Shown: positions 33,223 through 41,114 of the stretch, in pieces | Numbering within the stretch: position 1 is the stretch's first letter | Layout: each line of letters opens with the position of its first letter | Source of the DNA: Eubacteriaceae bacterium | GTDB lineage: Bacteria > Bacillota > Clostridia > Eubacteriales > Anaerofustaceae | Assembly (NCBI GenBank): GCA_017531485.1 | Contig: JAFXKY010000026.1 | Span: 62,001 to 126,000, forward strand | Reading direction: 5' to 3' | DNA length: 64,000 nucleotides | Program-made: the position numbers and the translations under genes | Notes under the pieces: generated by a model | Databases searched by the model: none | What the model was told of the DNA's origin: nothing | The model's input: the letters and a program-made list of their open reading frames with translations, nothing else

Positions 33223-34517
33223 CCAGCTTTACTCCCCCGGCGCATTTCCGCAAACGTGGGGAAGCGGCGGTTTTTGCCGTAAAAGGCGGCGATGTCGAAG
33301 TCTGTGTCAACGGGAATGTCCGCATCAAAGACCATCTGCTCACCCTGCCCGTCTTTATTCTTCAATTTTTCACTCATCTCCCTGCGGTATTCCCCGTTTG
33401 CCTTCTCGAGCTCCTCTTTTATCCTTGCGATGTCTTTTTTATGCCAGCTGCGGAGGACCTTTCTCCAGTCGCGGAGCTTCTGCCATGAATCATTTTGTGT
33501 GTAGAAGTCGAAAAATCTGTATATGTCAACGCCCGTAAGGGAAAATGCCGCCGCATACTCCTTTATTTCCTCAAAGGACGGAGCCTTTCCCGCAGGACGG
33601 GACAGAAGATCTTTCCTGAGTTCCTTGTAATAACTTTCGTAGTCCTCAAGAAAATCTCCGAACGTCAGACTTCCTTCGTTGAAACTGCTGTCTTCATCAT
33701 TGGGTGTGTACGCACCTGCGTAAACCGGTTCGGACTGCTCAACCGGTTCTTCACTCTCATTTGTATACGCATCTGCGTAAATTTCATTGATCTCAGAAGC
33801 GTTTTCATTCTCATTGATATACGCACATGCGTAAACTTCCTCGCTCTGAGGTTCGTCTTCACTTTCGTCTGTATACGCAACTGCGTAAACTGTATCAGTC
33901 GGCTCACTTCCTTCATCATTACCGATGTACGCACCTGCGTAAACTTCATTGATCTCAGAAGCGTTTTCATTCTTATTGATACACGCACGTGCGTAAATTT
34001 CCTCGCTCTGAGGTTCGTCTTCACTGCCGTCTGTATACGCAGCTGCGTAAACTACGTCAGTCGGCTCACTTCCTTCATCATTACCGATATACGCACCTGC
34101 GTAAATGTCTTCAGTCTGCTCCCCTTCTTCCGCGTCAGCAATATACGCACCTGCGTAATTTTCTTCAATCTGAGGTTCATCCTCATTCTTATCCGTATAC
34201 GCATGTGCGTAAATATTATCATAAGACATCGTATCCCCACGGTCGTTGTCAGAATGTTCATCTGCCGTTTTTACGGGCGAAGGGAAATACGAGGTATTAT
34301 CAGTATAATAAGAAAACCCCGCGTATGCCGCATCACACAGCCCGTATGAACCGTCAAATGAAACGTCGCCGCTGAAAAAGCTGTTTTTATCATCTTCCCC
34401 ATATCCGCTTTCATCAAATGAGATGTCCGCAAGGGAATATTCTTTCGTCGGGACAGCTTCATCAAACGTTACGGAGAGTGGGAAATCGGTATCGTTATAT
34501 ATTTCATCGTTTTCCAT
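33207..34517 (-). CDS. Acidic repeat protein with replisome-organiser-like C-terminus and embedded iteron-like array
   Basis: 436 aa, SD GGAAAGG before the ATG at 34517. Residues 1-100 are acidic and aromatic-rich without known domain. Residues about 101-270 are ten 18-residue repeats of the form YAxAY followed by an acidic spacer (for example IGNDEGSEPTD, TDGSEDEPQSEE, INKNENASEINE). Residues about 280-370 hold a helical domain with APSFEEIKEYAAA, then VDIYRFFDFYTQNDSWQ and DWRKVLRSWHKKD. This phenylalanine/tryptophan spacing resembles the C-terminal part of DUF4373/DnaD-like phage replisome organisers. The gene points towards oriC, against replication, next to the DUF4373 gene. A function in replication initiation is inference. 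Confidence 0.75.
   Translation of the reverse strand: MENDEIYNDTDFPLSVTFDEAVPTKEYSLADISFDESGYGEDDKNSFFSGDVSFDGSYGLCDAAYAGFSYYTDNTSYFPSPVKTADEHSDNDRGDTMSYDNIYAHAYTDKNEDEPQIEENYAGAYIADAEEGEQTEDIYAGAYIGNDEGSEPTDVVYAAAYTDGSEDEPQSEEIYARACINKNENASEINEVYAGAYIGNDEGSEPTDTVYAVAYTDESEDEPQSEEVYACAYINENENASEINEIYADAYTNESEEPVEQSEPVYAGAYTPNDEDSSFNEGSLTFGDFLEDYESYYKELRKDLLSRPAGKAPSFEEIKEYAAAFSLTGVDIYRFFDFYTQNDSWQKLRDWRKVLRSWHKKDIARIKEELEKANGEYRREMSEKLKNKDGQGEQMVFDADIPVDTDFDIAAFYGKNRRFPTFAEMRRGSKAGYAHA
33708..34212 (-). repeat. Ten-copy 54-bp tandem array with a 16-bp palindrome (iteron-like)
   Basis: Palindrome starts are 33708, 33765, 33819, 33873, 33927, 33981, 34035, 34089, 34143 and 34197: one 57-bp step, then eight of exactly 54 bp. 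On the minus strand each reads TTACGCA-NN-TGCGTRY-like: the first Ala codon is GCA in 10 of 10, the second GCG in 10 of 10, and the first Tyr TAC in 10 of 10. The residue between them changes (G, D, C, V, G, R, A, G, G, H). The spacer sequence diverges more than the palindrome. It is a coding repeat under apparent DNA-level constraint. Confidence 0.92.
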
Positions 34518-34768
34518 AAAAAGCCTTTCCTTGTTTCATAAGTTCCCGTTGGTACTTCTTCCGCCCTCACCAACCGTAAGCGTCAGCGTGAATTGTAAAT
34601 CGCAACGCTGTCGGAAGATGATCGATGTTCACCATACTCATACGGAGTATGTCAAAATAAAAAGAGAAAGATTAAAAATAAAGTCGCCGCCGGCGCAGCG
34701 TCCCTTCCACTGAATTCAATACTCACGTCTGAACATATATAAACCGATGGAGCATTTACCCCCGGTCG

Positions 34769-34927
34769 TTCCCCCTTGAGAGTAAGGGGGTAAGGGGGAT
34801 CTGAATTAAAGATAAATACATTATTACAGATAAAGTGTTCTGCGAACTCTGCCTGCCCCTTTCAGGGGAAGGTGTCGGGCGAAGCCCGACGGAAGGGGTG
34901 GTGTGAGGGCGCAGCCACCCCACACCC
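34769..34927. repeat. Mosaic of intergenic hairpin repeats
   Basis: The 521-bp gap 34518-35038 has no gene. It holds CCCCCTTGAGAGTAAGGGGG (34771-34790) of the dispersed family, the GTCGGGC-GAA-GCCCGAC hairpin (34874-34890) with CCCCTTTCAGGGG beside it, and a CATACTC/GAGTATG hairpin at 34633-34651. The phased CTTTAC tract follows. Confidence 0.75.
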
Positions 34928-34930
34928 TTT

Positions 34931-35000
34931 CTTTACTTGACTTTACTGTGCTTTACTTTTCTTTACTTTCCTTTTCTTTCCTTTACTTTACTTTGTGTAC
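34931..35000. repeat. Seven 10-bp-phased CTTTAC-type repeats
   Basis: Decamers start at 34931, 34941, 34951, 34961, 34971, 34981 and 34991. Five begin CTTTAC, the others CTTTTC and CTTTGT. One strand is almost purely pyrimidine. The exact 10-bp period equals about one helical turn, so all units face the same side of the DNA. It lies between the DUF4373 gene and the repeat protein gene. Confidence 0.85.
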
Positions 35001-35009
35001 TTTACGGCA

Positions 35010-35044
35010 ACCTGAACGGGGATTTTCTCCCCGTAAACTCAGGT
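35010..35044. other. Stem-loop at the stop codon of the DUF4373 gene
   Basis: ACCTGA-ACGGGG, 7-base loop, CCCCGT-AAAC-TCAGGT: a 12-bp stem with one 4-base bulge, covering the stop codon (35039-35041). No T-run follows on the minus strand, so it may be a structural or origin element rather than a simple terminator. Confidence 0.55.
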
Positions 35045-35458
35045 GATGGTGATGTGTGACGGAATGGGGTTATCGATGGTGTTGATAAGCATATAATCCT
35101 TCCTGATGGAAACCTTTGTGCGCTTTGAGGTAGCGTCGATATAGATCTTCTGGATGAGTTCGCTTGTGAGGACGGAATGCTTTGTGAAGAGGGTACTGTT
35201 GAAGATGCCTCTGTTTAAGAGCTCTGTGAGGACGTCCTGCAGGAGGGATGGGTTTATGTTTATTTCCCTTGCGAATAATATCTTCACATCGTCGTTCCAT
35301 TCGAGGTAGTAACCTTTTTCGCCGAAGATCTTCTGGTGAAGTTTGATGTATACGTAATATCCCGGAGGGCCGTATTTTGCCGTCACGAGGTTTACAGGTG
35401 TGCTGTCCGCACAGTCAAGGGGGAAATAATCAAGTGCTTCTTTTTTTGGTCTTGCCAT
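35039..35458 (-). CDS. DUF4373 (Lin1244/Lin1753-type) replisome-organiser DNA-binding domain protein
   Basis: 139 aa. It starts MARPKKEALDYFPLDC, followed by AKYGPPGYYVYIKLHQKIFGEKGYYLEWNDDVKILFAREININPSLLQDVL-type sequence. This is the N-terminal winged-helix domain common in replication proteins of Listeria and other Firmicutes phages. Those proteins are usually 250 or more residues with a second C-terminal domain. Here the chain stops after the first domain, and a candidate second domain is in the next gene downstream (33207-34517). SD AAGGAG. Probably a phage or plasmid-derived gene, possibly domesticated at oriC. Confidence 0.82.
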   Translation of the reverse strand: MARPKKEALDYFPLDCADSTPVNLVTAKYGPPGYYVYIKLHQKIFGEKGYYLEWNDDVKILFAREININPSLLQDVLTELLNRGIFNSTLFTKHSVLTSELIQKIYIDATSKRTKVSIRKDYMLINTIDNPIPSHITIT

Positions 35459-35608
35459 TTTTTCGTAACTCCTTATGGTATTTTTTTTACGCCCCCACTA
35501 TACCACACCTTCCACATGACATTCCACGACAAGGGATTATATGGCATATTCTGTCGTAATTGAGGCAGTCTTATGATGATTATTTGAAATATTCTCAACT
35601 CTTATTAA

Positions 35609-35643
35609 ATTTGCAACACGCGTCGGTTTAAAATGTTGCAAAT
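35609..35643. promoter_or_regulatory. Inverted repeat upstream of the purine operon
   Basis: ATTTGCAACA and TGTTGCAAAT, a perfect 10-bp inverted repeat with a 15-bp centre. It is 68 bp upstream of the -10 of the purine operon and in the divergent gap to the DUF4373 gene. Operator-like. The cognate regulator is unknown. Confidence 0.5.
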
Positions 35644-35710
35644 CGTGCCAAAAAACGCCATAATTAACCTTAATTTCACTTTTTTGCTGTTAATATTCTT
35701 ATGGTTATGA

Positions 35711-35716
35711 TATAAT
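35711..35716 (+). promoter_or_regulatory. -10 element of the purine operon
   Basis: TATAAT, 52 bp upstream of the likely start codon, with TGTTAA 17 bp before it as a poor -35. The leader 35717-35768 is too short for a purine riboswitch, and none was seen. Confidence 0.6.
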
Positions 35717-35768
35717 GTGTGCGTACGTCCATTAAAGGACTTTAAAGATAAACATGGAGGATGAAATC

Positions 35769-38700
35769 TTGATCTACCGAATCTTCGCAGAAAAGAAACC
35801 GGGATTTGACGTTGAAGGAAAGAAGCTCTTTGGGGAGCTCACAGCTCAGCTCGGACTTAAAGGACTTGAAAGTGTCCGCATCATCAACCGTTATGACGTA
35901 AAGACAAATGACGGCTGTGATATCAATAAGTTTATTTACGGCATCTTCGCCGAGATCAATCAGGACGATGTGTATTATACACTCGGTGAATTAAAATCCG
36001 ACGAAAGCGTTTTCGCCGTAAGCTATCAGCCCGGTCAGTACGACCTTCGCTGCGACAGCGCGGAGCAGTGCATGAAGCTTGTTGATCCTGAGATCGACGT
36101 AAAGATCAGACATGCTAAAATATATATCCTTAAAGGTGAAGTTACCGAAAGTGAGATCAATAAAGTTACGGATTATATCGTAAACCCCGTAGACTCACGC
36201 CTTGTTGACGTTTATGAAATGATGAACTTCGACGAAGAATCCCTCAGCACGGAAAGAAGAGTTGAAATTGAAGGCTTCAGGGAAATAAGTGGTGACGGAG
36301 TGAAGGAATTCATAAATAAATACTCCCTCGCTATGGACGAAAACGACCTTATGCTCGTTATCGGATATTTCCGTGACGAAGAAAAGAGAGATCCGACTCT
36401 CACGGAGATCAAAGTTCTCGATACATACTGGTCTGACCATTGCAGACACACCACATTCTCTACCATCATCGAAGAAGTTGACTTTGCCGACGGCATGATC
36501 AACGAAAGAATTAAGAGAGAATACGAAGAATACCTCAAAGACAAAGAAACTATCGGCAGAAGCGACCGTCCCCTCACACTCATGGACCTTGCGACTATCG
36601 GTGCCAAGATAAATAAATACAAACACCTTCTTGATGACGTGGAAGAAAGCGAAGAAGTCAACGCCTGCTCATACAACATCGACGTTGACGTTGACGGAGA
36701 TATCATTCCTTATCTTCTCATGTTCAAGAATGAAACACACAACCACCCCACAGAGATCGAACCTTTCGGCGGCGCGGCAACATGCCTCGGCGGTGCGATC
36801 CGTGACCCGCTTTCCGGAAGAAGCTATGTTTATCAGTCAATGCGAGTTACGGGTTCCGCAGACCCGACAGTTCCCATTTCGGAAACTATCCCCGGAAAGC
36901 TCCCCCAGAGAAAGATCACAACAACAGCGGCAAGCGGCTTTGCTTCATACGGCAACCAGATCGGTCTTTGCACAGGTCAGGTAAAGGAATATTATCATCC
37001 TGACTTTGCGGCAAAACGTATGGAAGTCGGCGCAGTTATCGCGGCAGCTCCGAAAGAAAACGTAAGAAGAGAATCCCCCGCACCCGGCGACATCATCTAC
37101 GTCATCGGCGGCAGAACAGGTCGTGACGGAATCGGCGGCGCATCAGGCTCTTCAAAGGCGCACAACCGCATGAGCGTTGAAACATCAGGCAGCGAAGTTC
37201 AGAAGGGTAACGCTCCGGAAGAAAGAAAGCTTCAGAGACTTTTCAGAAATGCTGAATTTGCAAGACTCATCAAAAAATGCAACGACTTCGGCGCAGGCGG
37301 CGTCAGCGTAGCTATCGGCGAACTTGCAGACAGCCTTGATATTGACCTTGATACTGTCCTTCTCAAATATGAAGGCCTTACATCAACAGAGCTCGCTATC
37401 AGCGAAAGCCAGGAAAGAATGGCAGTCGTAATCGAAGCTAAGGACGAAGAAAAGTTCCTCGGACTCGTAAGAAGCGAAAACCTTGAATATTCAAAGACAG
37501 CCGTTGTTACGGATTCAGGCAGACTTATCATGCGTCATGACGGTCAGGAAGTTCTTAACCTTTCAAGACGTTTCATCGACACAAACGGCGCAAGCAAATA
37601 TTCAAAAGTTAAAGTTGATATGAAAGATGATGTTGAAGTGATCAACATCAAAGGCACAGACTTCACGGAAAGAATGGAGGATATCGCCCTTAACCTCAAT
37701 ACGACATCCCAGAAGGGTCTTGTTGAGATCTTCGACAACACCATCGGCGCAGGCACAGTCCTCATGCCTTTCGGCGGAAAGAAAGAACTCACACCCAGCG
37801 ACGTCATGGCAGCGAAGATCCCCGTACTGAGCGGCAACACATCAACAGTCAGCGTCATGGCACACGGATATGACCCGTATCTCGCGAAGGAAAATCCGTA
37901 CCTCGGCGGACTTTACAGCGTTATCTCCTGCGTAAACAAAATGGTTCTCGCAGGCATCGAATATAAAGACATCAAGCTCTCCGCACAGGAATATTTCGGA
38001 AAGCTCCTTGACAAGCCGGAAAACTGGGGCAACGTATTCTCAGCACTCATGGGTGCCCTCACAGCGCAGAGAGTTCTCGGAATCAGCGCTATCGGCGGCA
38101 AGGACTCAATGAGCGGAACATACGAAGACATCAACGTTCCTCCCACACTCATCACATTCGGCGTCGGTGTGACGGATCAGAAAAACATCCTCACAAACGT
38201 AGCACAGAAAGCCGGTTCAACAATGGTTCTCGCTGTGCCGGAAAAAGATGAAGACGGAGTAATCAACGTAGAAAGCTACAAAGCTCTTGCGGAAACGATC
38301 ACATCCCTCATCCGTTCAGGCGACATCCTCTCAGCAGGAAGCGTTCTTTACGGCGGAGCTATGGAAACAGTCACAAAGATGTGTCTCGGAAACGGATTGG
38401 GATTTGAATATGTTGACGGAATCGAGCTTGACAAACTCAACGAAGTATATTACGGTTCAGGCGTTCTCGAACTCCGCGACATCAGCGTGATCGAAAAATT
38501 AGGTGAATACGCAGTTATCCTCGGCGTTACCACAGACGACGGAGTATTCAGATTCGGAAACGAAGAAGTATGCTCCTGCAAGTTCGTGAAACAGTGGGAA
38601 ACGACACTCGGAGATGTATTCCCCATCAGAAAAGAAGAAGAAAACAAAGCGGAAGCTATCAGCGACCTTTCTTCAGTTACTCTCATCAACAAAGGCGAAA

Positions 38701-39503
38701 AATTCGCAAATCCGAGAGTCTTCATCCCGGTATTCCCCGGAACGAACTGCGAAGTTGACACACTCCGTGCGTTCGAAAAGGCTGGCGCAGTGGGCACAAG
38801 CTTCGTTTTCAGAAACAAACACGAAAACGACATCAATTACAGCGCAGAAGAAATGGCGAAGATGATCAATAACGCACAGATCTTCGCTCTCGCAGGCGGA
38901 TTCTCCGCAGGGGACGAACCGGACGGATCAGGTAAGTTCATCGTATCTGTTCTCAACAACCCCGTAATCAAAGATGCTGTTCACGGCCTCCTTGACCGCG
39001 GCGGACTTATCCTCGGCATCTGCAACGGTTTCCAGGCGCTTATCAAGACGGGTCTTGTTCCTTACGGACAGATCGTTGATCTGAAGGAAAATTCACCGAC
39101 ACTCACATATAACTCCATCGGACGTCACGTTGCGAAAGTAGTAAAGACAAGGATCGCATCGGTCAGATCCCCGTGGCTCGCAGGAGTAAACGTCGGCGAC
39201 GTTCACAGCGTTGCTATCTCTCACGGCGAAGGCAGATTCGTTGCGGATGATGAAACGCTTGCGGCACTTATCGCAAACGGACAGGTTGCGGCACAGTATT
39301 GCGATGACGAAGGAAATGTTATCGGAAACGGCGTTGTAAACCCGAACTATTCAACATACAACATCGAAGCCATCACATCCCCCGACGGACGAGTTCTCGG
39401 CAAGATGGGTCACTCCGAAAGAATCGACTCATACCTTTACAAGAACCTCCCGTCAACATTCAACGAAACGATCTTCACATCAGGTGTAAATTACTTTAAA
39501 TAA
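35769..39503 (+). CDS. purL: Phosphoribosylformylglycinamidine synthase, single-chain
   Basis: 1244 aa counted from TTG 35769, chosen because GGAGG lies 8 bp before it and the protein then starts MIYRIFAEKKPGFDVE as in relatives. The ATG at 35754 overlaps that SD and would add five residues. PurS-like N-terminus, a linker, two AIR-synthase-type halves (FKNETHNHPTEIEPFGGAATCLGG near residue 325) and a C-terminal glutaminase with FPGTNCEVDT, the nucleophile in GICNGFQAL, and HGEGRF. Converts FGAR to FGAM using glutamine and ATP. The fused form replaces separate PurS, PurQ and PurL. First gene of the purine cluster. Confidence 0.95.
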   Translation: MIYRIFAEKKPGFDVEGKKLFGELTAQLGLKGLESVRIINRYDVKTNDGCDINKFIYGIFAEINQDDVYYTLGELKSDESVFAVSYQPGQYDLRCDSAEQCMKLVDPEIDVKIRHAKIYILKGEVTESEINKVTDYIVNPVDSRLVDVYEMMNFDEESLSTERRVEIEGFREISGDGVKEFINKYSLAMDENDLMLVIGYFRDEEKRDPTLTEIKVLDTYWSDHCRHTTFSTIIEEVDFADGMINERIKREYEEYLKDKETIGRSDRPLTLMDLATIGAKINKYKHLLDDVEESEEVNACSYNIDVDVDGDIIPYLLMFKNETHNHPTEIEPFGGAATCLGGAIRDPLSGRSYVYQSMRVTGSADPTVPISETIPGKLPQRKITTTAASGFASYGNQIGLCTGQVKEYYHPDFAAKRMEVGAVIAAAPKENVRRESPAPGDIIYVIGGRTGRDGIGGASGSSKAHNRMSVETSGSEVQKGNAPEERKLQRLFRNAEFARLIKKCNDFGAGGVSVAIGELADSLDIDLDTVLLKYEGLTSTELAISESQERMAVVIEAKDEEKFLGLVRSENLEYSKTAVVTDSGRLIMRHDGQEVLNLSRRFIDTNGASKYSKVKVDMKDDVEVINIKGTDFTERMEDIALNLNTTSQKGLVEIFDNTIGAGTVLMPFGGKKELTPSDVMAAKIPVLSGNTSTVSVMAHGYDPYLAKENPYLGGLYSVISCVNKMVLAGIEYKDIKLSAQEYFGKLLDKPENWGNVFSALMGALTAQRVLGISAIGGKDSMSGTYEDINVPPTLITFGVGVTDQKNILTNVAQKAGSTMVLAVPEKDEDGVINVESYKALAETITSLIRSGDILSAGSVLYGGAMETVTKMCLGNGLGFEYVDGIELDKLNEVYYGSGVLELRDISVIEKLGEYAVILGVTTDDGVFRFGNEEVCSCKFVKQWETTLGDVFPIRKEEENKAEAISDLSSVTLINKGEKFANPRVFIPVFPGTNCEVDTLRAFEKAGAVGTSFVFRNKHENDINYSAEEMAKMINNAQIFALAGGFSAGDEPDGSGKFIVSVLNNPVIKDAVHGLLDRGGLILGICNGFQALIKTGLVPYGQIVDLKENSPTLTYNSIGRHVAKVVKTRIASVRSPWLAGVNVGDVHSVAISHGEGRFVADDETLAALIANGQVAAQYCDDEGNVIGNGVVNPNYSTYNIEAITSPDGRVLGKMGHSERIDSYLYKNLPSTFNETIFTSGVNYFK

Positions 39504-39514
39504 ACGGAGGAAGT

Positions 39515-39997
39515 ATGCCAAAAGTAGCAGTAGTAATGGGAAGCGATTCTGATTTTGAAGTAGTAAAAAAAGGGATCGATATTCTCAAGGAATTTGAAGT
39601 AGAGTGCGAAGTGAGAATCATCTCCGCACACCGCACTCCCGACGCGGCACACGATTTTGCGGCAAACGCAGTTTCAGACGGGATCGAAGTCATCATCGCC
39701 GCAGCAGGCAAAGCGGCACACCTCGGAGGCGTTATCGCCGCATACACTCCCCTTCCCGTTATCGGAATCCCCATCAAGACATCAATGATGGGCGGACTCG
39801 ACAGCCTTCTTTCCATCGTGCAGATGCCAAAAGGCGTTCCCGTTGCGACAGTTGCCGTTGACGGAAGCGAAAACGCAGCGCTTCTTGCGATCCAGATGCT
39901 TTCATTGAAATATCCGGAACTTATGGACAAAATGATCGCATACAAAGAAAAGATGAAGAAAGCCGTCGAAGAAAAAGACGCGAAGTTTAATATCTGA
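39515..39997 (+). CDS. purE: N5-carboxyaminoimidazole ribonucleotide mutase
   Basis: 160 aa. VVMGSDSDFEVV, the catalytic ISAHRTPDAAHDFA, AAAGKAAHLGGVIAAYTPLPVIGIPIKT and GGLDSLLSIVQMPKGVPVATVAV are the complete PurE signature set. Converts N5-CAIR to CAIR. A purK partner is not present here. SD GGAGG, 11 bp after the FGAM synthase stop. A GC-rich spacer of 79 bp with short hairpins separates it from purM. Confidence 0.97.
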   Translation: MPKVAVVMGSDSDFEVVKKGIDILKEFEVECEVRIISAHRTPDAAHDFAANAVSDGIEVIIAAAGKAAHLGGVIAAYTPLPVIGIPIKTSMMGGLDSLLSIVQMPKGVPVATVAVDGSENAALLAIQMLSLKYPELMDKMIAYKEKMKKAVEEKDAKFNI

Positions 39998-40076
39998 TCC
40001 CGTTTGGCGGGACAGTTTTCCCCCGTCAGGGCGGACCGGGCGGGGGGGATTCACCTTAAATGATAAGGAGTTAAAA

Positions 40077-41114
40077 ATGGACAACACAAAGATCACTTAC
40101 AAAGACGCAGGCGTAGACAAAGAAGCCGGATATGAAAGCGTCAAAAAGATAAAAGGAATGGTTGCGGAAACGTACACACCGTTCGTTCTCAGCTCTCTGG
40201 GCGGATTCGGCGGAACGGTTGCAATTCCTGCGGGATATAAAGAACCGCTTCTCGTTTCCGGAACAGACGGCGTCGGAACAAAGCTCATCATCGCCCAGAA
40301 GATGGATAAACACGACACTGTCGGAATCGACCTCGTTGCGATGTGCGTAAATGACGTACTCTGCCACGGAGCTATGCCGCTTTACTTCCTCGATTACATC
40401 GCTTGCGGCAAGAACGAGCCGGACAAGATCGCCCTTATCGTAAAAGGCGTTACGGAAGGCTGCAAAAAAGCAGGATGCGCACTTATCGGCGGCGAAACGG
40501 CGGAAATGCCGGGAATGTATGCTGTTGATGATTATGACCTTGCAGGTTTCGCAACGGGAATCGTGGACAAGGAAAAATTCATCACAGGCGAAAAGGTGAC
40601 TGAAGGGGATGTCCTCATCGGTCTTAAATCATCAGGCGTTCACTCAAACGGTTTCTCACTCGTAAGAAAGATCCTCTTTGATCTCAAAGGATATGATGTG
40701 GACAGCTATATCGAAGAGCTTGGAATGACAGTAGGCGAAGCGCTCATCGTTCCGACAGAAATTTACGTCAGGGACGTAATGGCAGTTTTGGAAAAAATCG
40801 ACGTTCACGGAATGTGCCACATCACAGGCGGCGGATACATCGAAAACGTTCCGAGAATGATCCCCGACGGACTTTGCGCTGATATGGACGTTACGGAAGT
40901 TAAATATAACCCCGTATTCGACTTCATCGCAAAAGAAGGAAACATCGAGATGATGGAAATGTTCGGCACATTCAACATGGGCATCGGATTCATCATCGCT
41001 GTTGATCCTTCTGACGTTGAAAAGACCATTGAGATCCTTTCAGGATTTGATCACGATCCGAAAGTTATCGGAAAAATCACAAAAGGCGAAGAAAAGGTAT
41101 GTCTGAAGTATTAA
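40077..41114 (+). CDS. purM: Phosphoribosylformylglycinamidine cyclo-ligase (AIR synthase)
   Basis: 345 aa. Begins with YKDAGVDKEAGYESVKKIKG, then LVSGTDGVGTKLIIA, VAMCVNDVLCHGAMPLYFLDYIA, IGGETAEMPGMY and SSGVHSNGFSLVRKI, followed by HITGGGYIENVPRM, all characteristic of PurM. Cyclises FGAM to AIR with ATP. SD AAGGAG. The 3' end overlaps purN by 16 bp. Confidence 0.97.
   Translation: MDNTKITYKDAGVDKEAGYESVKKIKGMVAETYTPFVLSSLGGFGGTVAIPAGYKEPLLVSGTDGVGTKLIIAQKMDKHDTVGIDLVAMCVNDVLCHGAMPLYFLDYIACGKNEPDKIALIVKGVTEGCKKAGCALIGGETAEMPGMYAVDDYDLAGFATGIVDKEKFITGEKVTEGDVLIGLKSSGVHSNGFSLVRKILFDLKGYDVDSYIEELGMTVGEALIVPTEIYVRDVMAVLEKIDVHGMCHITGGGYIENVPRMIPDGLCADMDVTEVKYNPVFDFIAKEGNIEMMEMFGTFNMGIGFIIAVDPSDVEKTIEILSGFDHDPKVIGKITKGEEKVCLKY

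Noticed and set aside
33708-34212. Possible CRISPR array: 16-bp repeats with 38-bp spacers at constant spacing
   Set aside because: The repeat is too short, the spacers are themselves repeated, the whole lies in an intact ORF with 18-residue periodicity, and no cas genes are present.
33495-34349. Plus-strand ORF of 284 aa across the array with RTCVNF repeats
   Set aside because: It is the antisense frame of the repeat gene. The minus-strand ORF is longer, has a good SD and a recognisable C-terminal domain.
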